Shown piece after piece: positions 18,703-27,417 of a stretch of 64,000 nucleotides of DNA; the first letter of the stretch is position 1, and each line of letters opens with the position of its first letter. Source of the stretch: an uncultured bacterium (lineage in GTDB: Bacteria > Bacillota > Clostridia > TANB77 > CAG-508); assembly GCA_905215935.1 (NCBI GenBank), contig CAJMRY010000002.1:124001-188000 (forward strand), written 5' to 3'. The translations under genes were made by a program, and so were the position numbers. The notes below the pieces were generated by a model. The model made no database searches. It was given only the letters and a program-made list of their open reading frames with translations, and was not told the origin of the DNA.

Positions 18703-20682
18703 ATGAAATGCAATATATGTAATAGTCGAAAAGCTAAAAGATTCTGTAGTTTAATAAATGCAGAAATTTGTAGCTTGTGCTGTGGAAATGCTAGAAATTT
18801 ACGTAAATGTAATTCTAATTGCAAATTTTATCCTAAAGAAGAAACAAACAGATTAGTAATAGGTAATCCTGAATTAACTCAAGTTGATAATGGCAAAGTT
18901 TTACTATTTGCTAATAATTGCTTTTTACCGAATATTTTTGATTTACTAACAATGTATATTAAAAATTTTAAAATATATGTGTTAGATTATGGAACAATAA
19001 GAATAAAATTAAATTTTGTAATAAAAGAAAATAAAGAAAAAACAGGAAGAAAAGTTGATCCAGGTGAGTTATATTTAAAAGATGAGTGGAAAAAAATAGA
19101 TAATGGTATTACTAATAGTATTGCTCCGTTAATGCAAATTTATACGATAAAAGGTGGGAAATCTAATCTGAATGGAAATCAATATCAAATTGGCAATAGA
19201 AAAATAAATGCAAGTAAAATAAGTAACTATTTAAATACATTTATGCCATATAGTACTAATGTTTTAGGAAAAATAGAACCAAAACAAATAGGAATGCCTA
19301 AATATATTGAAGCTAATATTTGTAAAGGAGAGTACTTTCAAGGAAAAAATGATACATATTATGGAGAATTAAAATTAAACGAAGATTATTATTTTGATTT
19401 AAAAATTGAATATGAAGAACTAATTGTAAAAAATAATTTAATAGCTTATCCATTTGGTATTTTCTTTCCATTTGACCTGATAAATATACACCAATTTAAT
19501 ATATATGCAGCAGATGAAATTAAGCTTTCTCAAAATTCTCTGGTTCATTTGGTACTGCCTACTAAAGGAAAAATCGAAAACTATACATTAATCCCATTAG
19601 AAGGAAATGAAAATTGTTTTATGGCTCAAAGTGGAGTGTCTTTAGGATTAGATGTTATGAATCCCCCATTCCATTATGATAAATATGCAATTAAAATATT
19701 TGATTTAGGTTTAGAAAGTAGTAATGCTCTAATGTGCAGAAGTATGTATACAGACTTGCCTTTACAATTAGGCAATTATGAGAGCTTAAATGATATTTAT
19801 GATAAAATGTATGCACCAATAAAGGTAAGTATTGTGAATAATTCAAATAATATTAAAAAAATAGAAATTTTTGCTATTATTGAAAATTTGAGTGATGAAT
19901 TAAAACAAACTGTTCAGTTATTACCAAGAGAATACAAATTAATTTCTTTATGTCCTACTTTAAATAATACTAAGATAAATAACATAAATGATATAACTAA
20001 GAGAAATGTTAAATTAATTGTAAAATCAAAGGAAGGAATTTTGATTGATGAAACTCATGAATTAATTATTTATCCTAAAAACCTTTTTGTGTTTTCAATG
20101 GAAAATCCTGAAAAAGATTGGAAAGTTTCTTTAACTCCTCATCTTGCACGATTTGTTACTCCTCACGATAGGTGTATAACTGAAATATATACAAACGCTT
20201 CAAGGAAAATGCCGATGCAGGGTTATTTATCTAATAATAGAGAAGCTTTGATTAAAGAAATTCAAGCAATTTATGATGTGGTAAGTGAAAATTATAATTT
20301 AGAATATGTTGTTGATTCATATTGGTTTGGAACCAATGATTATAAAAAGCAAAATATAAAATTACCAAAGGAAGTAATTGCAAGTAAATGTGGAAATTGT
20401 ATTGAATTTTCTTTGCTATTAGCAAGTTGCTATGAAATGTTAAATTTAGATGTATATATTATTTTAGTACCAGGACATGCATTTTTAGGTATAAATTTAT
20501 TTGGTAATGAAAGAATATACATTGAATCAACAATGATAGGTAAAAAAGATTTTGTAGAGGCTGTTAACATGGGAAGAATGGAATATGATACTAATTTTGA
20601 AAATGATAATTCTAAAGTATCGGAAGCACAAATAATATCTGTTAAAGCTTCTAGAAAAATTGGCATTTATCCAATTGAATAA
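18703..20682 (+). CDS. Unrecognised protein with N-terminal Cys-rich finger and transglutaminase-like C-terminus
   Basis: This 659-residue protein is not recognised. Residues 1-47 hold 11 Cys in 'CNICNSRKAKRFCSL', 'ICSLCCGNARNLRKC' and 'NCKFYP', a likely zinc-binding finger. The long middle (about 60-480) is soluble, beta-rich in appearance and has no clear motif. Near the C-terminus 'KCGNCIEFSLLLASCYEML' and 'VPGHAFLGINLFGNERIYIE' give the Cys, His and acidic residues of a transglutaminase-like fold. There is no signal peptide, so it should be cytoplasmic. It starts 70 bases after queH behind CGAGGAG and has no partner gene that explains it. Confidence 0.6.
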   Translation: MKCNICNSRKAKRFCSLINAEICSLCCGNARNLRKCNSNCKFYPKEETNRLVIGNPELTQVDNGKVLLFANNCFLPNIFDLLTMYIKNFKIYVLDYGTIRIKLNFVIKENKEKTGRKVDPGELYLKDEWKKIDNGITNSIAPLMQIYTIKGGKSNLNGNQYQIGNRKINASKISNYLNTFMPYSTNVLGKIEPKQIGMPKYIEANICKGEYFQGKNDTYYGELKLNEDYYFDLKIEYEELIVKNNLIAYPFGIFFPFDLINIHQFNIYAADEIKLSQNSLVHLVLPTKGKIENYTLIPLEGNENCFMAQSGVSLGLDVMNPPFHYDKYAIKIFDLGLESSNALMCRSMYTDLPLQLGNYESLNDIYDKMYAPIKVSIVNNSNNIKKIEIFAIIENLSDELKQTVQLLPREYKLISLCPTLNNTKINNINDITKRNVKLIVKSKEGILIDETHELIIYPKNLFVFSMENPEKDWKVSLTPHLARFVTPHDRCITEIYTNASRKMPMQGYLSNNREALIKEIQAIYDVVSENYNLEYVVDSYWFGTNDYKKQNIKLPKEVIASKCGNCIEFSLLLASCYEMLNLDVYIILVPGHAFLGINLFGNERIYIESTMIGKKDFVEAVNMGRMEYDTNFENDNSKVSEAQIISVKASRKIGIYPIE

Positions 20683-20733
20683 ATATTTTGATTTTAAAGT
20701 AAAATATAATTTTTATGAGAAAGGAGGATTTTA

Positions 20734-21732
20734 ATGAATAATAAAGCTATGAATCAAAACGACAATAAAATGTTAATCTATACTTCTGATGATGGACAAG
20801 TTAAAATAGAAGTTAGACTTGAAGACGAAAATGTTTGGCTTACACAAAATGCTATGGCAGAACTGTTTGATACAACAAAGCAAAATATAAGCCTACATAT
20901 AAAAAATATTTTTGAAGAAAATGAACTGAATGAAAATTCAGTTGTCAAGGAAAACTTGACAACTGCTTCAGATGGTAAAAATTACAAAACAAAATTTTAC
21001 AATTTAGATTTAATTATATCAGTTGGATATCGTGTAAAGTCAATTCGTGGTACGCAATTTAGAATATGGGCAAATAAATTAATAAAAGAATACTTAATTA
21101 AAGGATATAATTTGAATGTAGATAGATTTAAAAATAATGGCGGAGGAGTATATTTTGAAGAAGTACTAGAAAAAATTAGAGATATTCGTTCATCAGAAAA
21201 GGTTTTTTGGAGAAAGATTTTAGATATTTATGCTACAAGTGTTGACTATGATGCAAAAGATGAAAAAACAAAAGAATTTTTTAAAACCGTTCAAAATAAG
21301 ATGCATTATGCAGTTCACGGAAATACAGCAGCAGAGGTGATTTTTAATAGAGTAGATAGTGAAAAAGAAAATATAGGATTAACTAATTTTAAAGGAAATA
21401 TTCCTACAAAGTCAGAAACAGAGGTAGCAAAAAATTATTTATCAGAAAAAGAATTAGATATGTTAAATAGAATGGTGTCAGCATACTTAGATGTTGCAGA
21501 AATTAATGCATTAAATATGAACCCTATGACAATGAAAGACTGGATAAGAGAACTAGACGGATTTTTAACAATGACACATAAAGAAATATTAGAAGGGGCA
21601 GGAAAAATATCTCATGAAAAAGCTTTAGAAAAAGCACATATGGAATATGATAAATATATGAAATCCCATTTAACTCAAGCTGAAAAAGATTACTTAGAAA
21701 TTATGGGAGAGGATATAAAAAAACTGAAATAG
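20734..21732 (+). CDS. RhuM-family (virulence RhuM/KilA-N-associated) protein
   Basis: The 332-residue product has 'MLIYTSDDGQVKIEVRLEDE', 'VWLTQNAMAELFDTTKQNIS', 'YNLDLIISVGYRVKSIRGTQ' and 'FRIWANKLIKEYLIKGYNLN', the conserved RhuM N-terminal pattern with its helix-turn-helix. A charged C-terminal half ends 'AEKDYLEIMGEDIKKLK'. RhuM proteins are common in mobile or accessory regions and often lie next to defence or toxin genes; their biochemical role is unsettled. It starts behind AAAGGAGG. The following gene is a cut-down AlbA-type regulator, and a second RhuM N-terminal scrap lies at 23232. Confidence 0.85.
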   Translation: MNNKAMNQNDNKMLIYTSDDGQVKIEVRLEDENVWLTQNAMAELFDTTKQNISLHIKNIFEENELNENSVVKENLTTASDGKNYKTKFYNLDLIISVGYRVKSIRGTQFRIWANKLIKEYLIKGYNLNVDRFKNNGGGVYFEEVLEKIRDIRSSEKVFWRKILDIYATSVDYDAKDEKTKEFFKTVQNKMHYAVHGNTAAEVIFNRVDSEKENIGLTNFKGNIPTKSETEVAKNYLSEKELDMLNRMVSAYLDVAEINALNMNPMTMKDWIRELDGFLTMTHKEILEGAGKISHEKALEKAHMEYDKYMKSHLTQAEKDYLEIMGEDIKKLK

Positions 21733-21795
21733 CAAATAATTGAAGGATGGTTATAATATGTTAGTAGACATGGAAAAAATCATCCATGGTCAAAT

Positions 21796-22638
21796 ATGAA
21801 TGATAAAGAGTTATTAAGAAGTGCTAATTTATATGCAAAAGATTATGTAACAGGAAAAGAAGGATTGACTTTAGCTGCAATATTATTATTTGGTAAAGAT
21901 ACAACAATTTTATCTGTATTACCACATCATAAGACAGATGCTATTTATAGGGTAAAGAATTTAGATAGATATGATGATAGAGATGATATTAGAACAAATT
22001 TAATAGAAAGTTTTGATAGAATGATGGCCTTTGTTGAAAAGCATTTAGATGATAAATTCTTTATTGAGGATAATCAAAGAATTGATGTTAGAAATAAAAT
22101 TGCAAGAGAATTGTGTGTTAATAACTTAATACATCGAGAATTTTCTAATCCATATCCTGCAAAGTTAATCATTGAAAAAGAGAATCTTAGAACTGAGAAT
22201 GCAAATAGAGCAAAAATGATAGGAAAAATAAATGTTGATTTTTATGAACCATACCCAAAAAATCCTAAAATAGCAAAAATATTTAAAGAGATTGGACTTA
22301 CTGATGAATTAGGTTCTGGTGTTAGAAATATGGTAAAATATACTAAGATATATTCTGGTGGAATTCCTGAATTTAAAGAGGATGATATTTTTAAGACAAA
22401 TGTACCATTAATTATAGATGTTGATAATGTCGGTTTAAATGAAATACAAAATAAAATTTTAAAATTAATATCAAATAATAAAAATGTTGCACAAAAAGAA
22501 ATTTCAGAAGAACTTAATACAACAAAGCGAACTATAGAAAGAAATATAATGATTTTAAAAGAAATGCATTTAATTGAAAGAATTGGATCTAGAAAATCAG
22601 GATATTGGAAAATAAATATAGATAAACTAGGAAAATAA
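21796..22638 (+). pseudogene. AlbA_2/AAA_4-type DNA-binding regulator, N-terminally truncated
   Basis: From 21796 the product reads 'MNDKELLRSANLYAKDYVTG', 'KEGLTLAAILLFGKD' and 'GSGVRNMVKYTKIYSGG', as in the central and C-terminal parts of AlbA_2/AAA_4 (schlafen-like) regulators, and ends with a winged helix ('AQKEISEELNTTKRTIERNI'). In the same frame the family text continues upstream ('YVSRHGKNHPWSN') to near base 21757, where it ends without a start. The first domain, normally more than 100 residues, is missing, so this is probably a relic; a 280-residue product could still be made from ATG 21796, though no good ribosome site is seen there. It sits directly after the RhuM gene, a common pairing. 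Confidence 0.65.
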
Positions 22639-22746
22639 ATTTGTGGTCATAATGCTTTATCTCAGAGAAAAGTAGATATCAAAAGAAAATAAAAAAAGAT
22701 AAGGAAAATACGAAAAATAATAAAGAATTTTAAGGAGGATTAAAAA

Positions 22747-23166
22747 ATGATTGACCATATTGCTGCATTAATTTTTAATGAAGAAGGAGAACTATTAGTC
22801 TTAAGAAAGAAAACAGTAGATAATAGAAAAGAATGTATTTTGCCAGGAGGAAAAAGAGAACAAAATGAAAGTGATGAACAAACTTTAAGAAGAGAATTAT
22901 TAGAAGAATTAGGGACGGAAATTAAAGAATTAAATTATTATAAACAATATTTAGATAAAGCAATATTTGAAGAAGGAGAAGATTTTAGGCAAACAACATA
23001 TATTACTAGGCTAGAATCCAATAATATAGAGGTAAGAAATGAAATAAAAGAAGCTTTATGGATTGATTTAGACTATGAAGAAAAAGGAATATTATGCAAT
23101 CCTACATTAAAATTAAAGATAATACCAGATTTAAAGAAAGATGAATTTTTTAGAAAGAGAAATTGA
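22747..23166 (+). CDS. Nudix hydrolase
   Basis: The 139-residue protein has a complete Nudix box, 'GGKREQNESDEQTLRRELLEELG', split here as GGKREQN then REL-LEELG, preceded by 'DHIAALIFNEEGELLVLRKK'. The Glu residues bind Mg and the enzyme cleaves a nucleoside diphosphate linked to another group. ATG 22747 follows AAGGAGG. The substrate is not predictable. It lies alone in the accessory segment. It is the first of three Nudix-type genes in the window. Confidence 0.85.
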   Translation: MIDHIAALIFNEEGELLVLRKKTVDNRKECILPGGKREQNESDEQTLRRELLEELGTEIKELNYYKQYLDKAIFEEGEDFRQTTYITRLESNNIEVRNEIKEALWIDLDYEEKGILCNPTLKLKIIPDLKKDEFFRKRN

Positions 23167-23231
23167 AATTAATAGATAAAAAGAAAGAATAATATAGATA
23201 ATAAAATTAATAGAAACAATGAGGATAAAAT

Positions 23232-23312
23232 TTGACCAATAAATTATTAGAATACAATAGTGACATTATAATTTATACAACTAATGATGGACAAGTTATT
23301 ATTGGAAAGTAA
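23232..23312 (+). pseudogene. RhuM N-terminal scrap
   Basis: From TTG 23232 behind GAGGATAA the 26-residue frame reads 'SDIIIYTTNDGQVIIGK' before TAA 23310-23312. This matches the start of the RhuM protein at 20734 ('KMLIYTSDDGQVKIEV'). The rest of the gene is gone, so this is a remnant of a second copy. Confidence 0.5.
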
Positions 23313-23408
23313 AAAGTTAGAAAATAAAACAATATAATATTTAGATAAAAATAAGGAGATTATAATTAATAACCATAAAATTGAAAATAGATATTTTAAG
23401 GAGATACT

Positions 23409-23870
23409 ATGAGAGATTTTGAAAAAATTAGCTTTGAACAATTTCGTAAAGATGTAAAAGATGATATGGTGTTATATGAAAATTATAAAATGCCTTCAAG
23501 AGATTCAAATAAAACAGCAGGTTATGATTTTTATTTGATTGAAGATTTAGAAATAAAACCAAAAGAAATAGTAAAGTTACAAACAGGAATTAAATCATAT
23601 TTTGAGGATGATGAAGTTTTATTAATAGTGATAAGAAGTTCAATGGGATTTAAACATAATGTTAGATTAGTAAATCAAGTAGGAGTTATTGATTCAGATT
23701 ATTATAATAATAAAGATAATGAGGGACATATTTTTATTAAAATTCAAAATGAGGGAACAGAAGTGTTAAACTTTAAGTCTGGAGAAGCAATAGCACAAGG
23801 AATTTTTGTTAAATATTTAACAACTAAAAGTGACATAAGATTAGATTTAGAGAGAGAGTCAGATTATTAA
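23409..23870 (+). CDS. dut: dUTP diphosphatase
   Basis: The 153-residue protein has the trimeric dUTPase motifs in order: 'SNKTAGYDFYLIEDL' (motif 1), 'VIRSSMGFKHNVRLVNQVG' (motif 2), 'GVIDSDYYNN' (motif 3) and 'NFKSGEAIAQGIF' (motif 4). The C-terminal Gly-rich motif 5 is weak or replaced by the 'DLERESDY' tail. The enzyme hydrolyses dUTP to dUMP and keeps uracil out of DNA. Start ATG 23409 lies behind AAGGAGA. Placement among accessory genes is compatible with phage origin, but nothing else phage-like is near. Confidence 0.85.
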   Translation: MRDFEKISFEQFRKDVKDDMVLYENYKMPSRDSNKTAGYDFYLIEDLEIKPKEIVKLQTGIKSYFEDDEVLLIVIRSSMGFKHNVRLVNQVGVIDSDYYNNKDNEGHIFIKIQNEGTEVLNFKSGEAIAQGIFVKYLTTKSDIRLDLERESDY

Positions 23871-24061
23871 GTATATAGATTTAAATGAAAATATGACTAA
23901 AAAGAAGATGCAATTACTATTCACATTCAAGTACACAGCACAATCATTTAACATATGTAAGAGAAGTAGCTTTTAGAAGTTATATTTAGAGATACAATAT
24001 GTGGTTTGTATAGTTATATAAAAAGCGATTGTAAAACTATATTTATGAAAGGTAAAATATA

Positions 24062-24865
24062 ATGATAAAAATATTTAATGATAAAATAGACAAAATAAAA
24101 CTAAATAAAGATAATTTTTATGTATTAGCAGATTTTGATAATACAATTACTGAAAAACATTGCGATAGTAATATTGGAAGTATTAATAGATCTAAAATAT
24201 TTGAAAGGGATTTTTATCAAGAAATTCAAAAAATTTACGATGAATACAAAATAGCAATTCTAAATGCTAAAGATTATGATGAAAAAGATAGTATAAATAG
24301 TAAAAAAATTAAAGGTTTTTTTGAAATATATAAAAAATACAACATAACGTCTGAAATGATAGAAAATGTAATGATTAATTCAGGTATAAAAATTAGAAAA
24401 GATATGATAAAGTTTTTTAAGTATTTGCATAAAAATAAAATACCAGTAATTATTATTTCAGCTGGAATGTCTAAGTGTATAGAGATATTATTAAAAAACA
24501 ATGAAATCTATTATGAAAATATAACTATAATTGCAAATAATGTAGAATTCAATGAAGAAGGAAAAATAAATAATATCCCAGATAAAATTATAAATCCAGT
24601 TAATAAGAATAAAATAACTTTTTCGAAAAGAATATTAGAAGAAATTAATGGAAGAGATTACATATTATTATTTGGAGATGTTCCTGGAGATATAAAGATG
24701 ATTGGTAATAAAGAAAAAAGTAAAACTATATCAATAGCCTTTGATAATAATAAAGGAAATCTATTAGATTTGGAAAAGGAGTTCGATATTATATCAAGTG
24801 ATGGTAGTGTATTAAAAATGCTTGAAGAAAAAATAAAAAATGAAAGTTATAATGCTAAAAAGTGA
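24062..24865 (+). CDS. HAD-superfamily phosphatase, UMPH-1-like
   Basis: The 267-residue product has the HAD nucleophile motif 'LADFDNTITEKHCDSN', a threonine/serine motif 'IPVIIISAGMSKCIEILL' and the acidic motif 'YILLFGDVPGDIKMI'. The order and the cap inserted after motif 1 resemble pyrimidine 5'-nucleotidase (UMPH-1) proteins. It would dephosphorylate a small phosphorylated metabolite in the cytoplasm. ATG 24062 follows AAAGGT. It is closed by a strong terminator at 24871. The spacer before it (23871-24061) shows nothing I can name. Confidence 0.75.
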   Translation: MIKIFNDKIDKIKLNKDNFYVLADFDNTITEKHCDSNIGSINRSKIFERDFYQEIQKIYDEYKIAILNAKDYDEKDSINSKKIKGFFEIYKKYNITSEMIENVMINSGIKIRKDMIKFFKYLHKNKIPVIIISAGMSKCIEILLKNNEIYYENITIIANNVEFNEEGKINNIPDKIINPVNKNKITFSKRILEEINGRDYILLFGDVPGDIKMIGNKEKSKTISIAFDNNKGNLLDLEKEFDIISSDGSVLKMLEEKIKNESYNAKK

Positions 24866-24870
24866 AATAG

Positions 24871-24918
24871 ATTCCTAAAGTACATACAAAAGAGTGTAAG
24901 TACTTTAGGAATTTTTGT
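24871..24918 (+). terminator. Rho-independent terminator
   Basis: ATTCCTAAAGTAC (24871-24883) pairs perfectly with GTACTTTAGGAAT (24900-24912), followed by TTTTTG. Confidence 0.88.
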
Positions 24919-25002
24919 ATATAATTAGAAATTTTTAAAATATGTATAATGTAATTTACAATAGTAATAAATTATATGAATAGGAAAAGTATACAAAAGC
25001 AC

Positions 25003-25031
25003 TTTACATAAATATAAAAAGATGCTATAAT
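25003..25031 (+). promoter_or_regulatory. Sigma-A-type promoter
   Basis: TTTACA (25003-25008) and TATAAT (25026-25031) are 17 bases apart, 41 bases upstream of the start at 25072. Confidence 0.8.
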
Positions 25032-25071
25032 ATATCGTATTGAAATATTAAATTTAAAAGGATGGTATAGT

Positions 25072-25875
25072 ATGAAAGCAAGAATTCCAAAAGATACTAC
25101 AAAAACTCCTGCAATAGTTGAATCAAAAGAGCCATGTAATAAAAAAGGCTTTAGAAGACAACCAACACTAAAAGATTTAACAGAAGCTATAAAACCAAAA
25201 ATTGAAAGTGATTTTGAATATATGACAAAACAAAATGACAATGAAGATGCAGTTATAAGTACATTAAATGCTATGTTAGAAATGCAATATATTAGAAGGT
25301 TTAAGCCTAGTACTCATTTGATGAAGCAATGTGTAAGATTATGTGTTTCTAGTTTTATAAAAGAAGGAATAAAAAGAAAATTACAAAGAGATATAAAAAA
25401 TATGCTAAAAAATGGAAATCATTCAGAAATAGAGGTTTTAAATAGAATACTATCACCTGAATATCTAGAAGATTTAAAACCAATAGCATCTGATGAATTA
25501 TTTAAATTAGTTAACGAAACAGTAAATAATTACGTGCAAAGAAGAAAAAATGAAATTGAAGATCCATTTTTACAAAGTGTAAGTGAATATACAGATGGGT
25601 TCAGATTTTTGGCAGAAGATAGGCTAATTTATAGTTCTGAAACAGGTAAAAGAAGAATAAGAAAATTTGATGATTTAGAACAATATAAAAGATTTGCAGA
25701 ACTACAAGAAATGATAAAATTAAAAATGCAATTATTAAAAAAGAACGAAATGGGAGCAATACAAGAATTATTAAATGATCCAAAGAGCGAAATTGATGAT
25801 ACTTCTAGAACAATATTAAGAACAAGAGAAAAAGTTTTAATTGAAAAAGGAATAATTTCAGAACAAGAAATTTAA
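25072..25875 (+). CDS. Unrecognised cytoplasmic protein, helical
   Basis: I do not recognise this 267-residue protein. It is rich in Lys, Glu and Arg, has no membrane segment or signal peptide, and looks mainly helical ('ELQEMIKLKMQLLKKNEMG' is a likely coiled stretch). It contains four Cys, none in a clear metal-binding arrangement. The gene is a single unit: its own good promoter at 25003, AAAGGATGG as ribosome site, and a terminator at 25884. That isolation suggests an independently regulated function. Confidence 0.8.
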   Translation: MKARIPKDTTKTPAIVESKEPCNKKGFRRQPTLKDLTEAIKPKIESDFEYMTKQNDNEDAVISTLNAMLEMQYIRRFKPSTHLMKQCVRLCVSSFIKEGIKRKLQRDIKNMLKNGNHSEIEVLNRILSPEYLEDLKPIASDELFKLVNETVNNYVQRRKNEIEDPFLQSVSEYTDGFRFLAEDRLIYSSETGKRRIRKFDDLEQYKRFAELQEMIKLKMQLLKKNEMGAIQELLNDPKSEIDDTSRTILRTREKVLIEKGIISEQEI

Positions 25876-25883
25876 TATAAATA

Positions 25884-25933
25884 AAAAACATTACTAGGTG
25901 TTATAAATATATAATATCTAGTAATGTTTTTTT
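25884..25933 (+). terminator. Rho-independent terminator
   Basis: AAAACATTACTAG pairs with CTAGTAATGTTTT and runs into a T tract, just after the unknown gene. Confidence 0.85.
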
Positions 25934-26013
25934 ATATATCACACATTTGTACTGGATCATTGCATAAGAATATCAAATAGTAGAAACAAATCTAAGCAAA
26001 GGCTATTTATTAG

Positions 26014-26043
26014 TTGACCCATAAGTTACAAATATGATAGAAT
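26014..26043 (+). promoter_or_regulatory. Possible promoter of the membrane-protein operon
   Basis: TTGACC (26014-26019) and TAGAAT (26038-26043) are 18 bases apart, about 40 bases before ATG 26084. Confidence 0.5.
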
Positions 26044-26083
26044 CTAAAATAAATATTATCATATCGTAATAAAAAGAGGTACT

Positions 26084-27417
26084 ATGAAAGAAGCAAAATC
26101 ATATATAATTACATTTATAATAACAACTATAATATTAATAATTACTCTTACAATATCATGTATGATTCCAAGTTCACAAATAAAAAACAACGTTATAGAA
26201 TCAAGCGAAATTTTAAAAAGCGAAACTTGGAGAAGACATATAGGAAATATGTATGCAGATAATTTAACAGAAGAATTGATGGTTAATATTGCATATTCAA
26301 TAGATAGTAATGAGCCATTTTATTCAAGTATAGTGGCAAGAAGAAATTATTTGCCAGGAATAACTACAAATGTATATCCAGACTCTTTACAAGATATAGA
26401 ATTAGCAACAAATTATGATGGAGAATATGGAACATCAGATTTGGAAGAAATGTTAAAAGAAAAAGATATAGATTCATATGAATATACAAGATATTGGCAT
26501 GGATATTTAATTATATTAAGACCATTATTACTTATTTTTAATATAGAAGGTATACGATATCTATTTAGTTTTATTATAATAGCATGTACAATAATTATGC
26601 TAATTTTACTATATAAAAAATTTAATATTAAAGTTATGTTCATATATCTAATTTCTCTTTTAGGAATTGATATTAGTATAATGGGAATAAGTCTACAAGG
26701 GTCATTTTGCTTTGTTATAGCAATCATATTTAATATTATTTTACTAATGCAAAAAGAAATAAATATAAACAAAACCATGAATATGTTTATGGTAGTACGG
26801 AATTATAACATGTTATTTTGATTTTTTAACTACTCCAATAATAACTTTATTTATGGGAGTTTTAACTATTCTTTTATTATTAGATAAAAAAGATTTTAAA
26901 GAAGAAATGAAAATTCTAATAAAAGCATGTTTTTTCTGGGGTATAGGATATTTCTTAATGTGGATGTTAAAATGGACTATAACAGATTTGATATACCAAA
27001 AAGAAACATGGCAAACAGCAATATATCAAACTATATTTAGGATAAACTCTGTTCAATATAGTGGAGCAAGTATTTCTCATTTAGATACTATCAGATATAA
27101 TTTACAATGGTTATTATGTACAAATATAAACTACTTAGGAATAGGACGGAATTCCAGGTTTATTATTGCCATTTATAATTATTGTATGTAAGTTCATTTC
27201 AGATAAGAAAATAATAGTTACTAAAGAAAATATAATAAATGCAATTCCATTTTTAATTATTGCAATTAGTCCAATTATATGGCTATTATTAATGAATAAT
27301 CATTCATATTATCATAACTATTTTACATATAGAAATTTATTAATATTTTTATTAGGTATAAATTTATTTATTGTAAAAAGTATGCAGATACAAGTGATAA
27401 AAAAGAAAGGCACATAA
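26084..27417 (+). CDS. Polytopic membrane protein with two +1 recoding sites
   Basis: With +1 shifts at CGG 26798 and CGG 27147 this forms one 443-residue protein with about nine membrane helices and a large external region at residues 35-135. Across site 1 it reads 'MNMFMVV-G-IITCYFDFLTTP', across site 2 'INYLGIG-G-IPGLLLPFII'. 'WHGYLIILRPLLLIFN' and 'FDFLTTPIITL' recur in a family of uncharacterised clostridial multi-pass proteins. No enzyme motif is sure. Without recoding it would fall into pieces of 245, about 110 and about 83 residues. The stop TAA touches the ATG of the next gene, so the three membrane genes form an operon. Confidence 0.75.
26798..26801 (+). other. +1 recoding site CGG-A in membrane protein (site 1)
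   Basis: GTA CGG AAT becomes GTA (C) GGA ATT, making Gly239. The zero frame ends at TGA 26819-26821; the shifted frame enters a hydrophobic helix. Confidence 0.85.
27147..27150 (+). other. +1 recoding site CGG-A in membrane protein (site 2)
   Basis: GGA CGG AAT becomes GGA (C) GGA ATT, making Gly355. The zero frame ends at TAA 27189-27191; the shifted frame gives 'IPGLLLPFIIIV'. Confidence 0.85.

Noticed and set aside
23871..24061. Short open frames between dut and the UMPH-1-like gene
   Set aside because: No start with a ribosome site and no protein-like composition.
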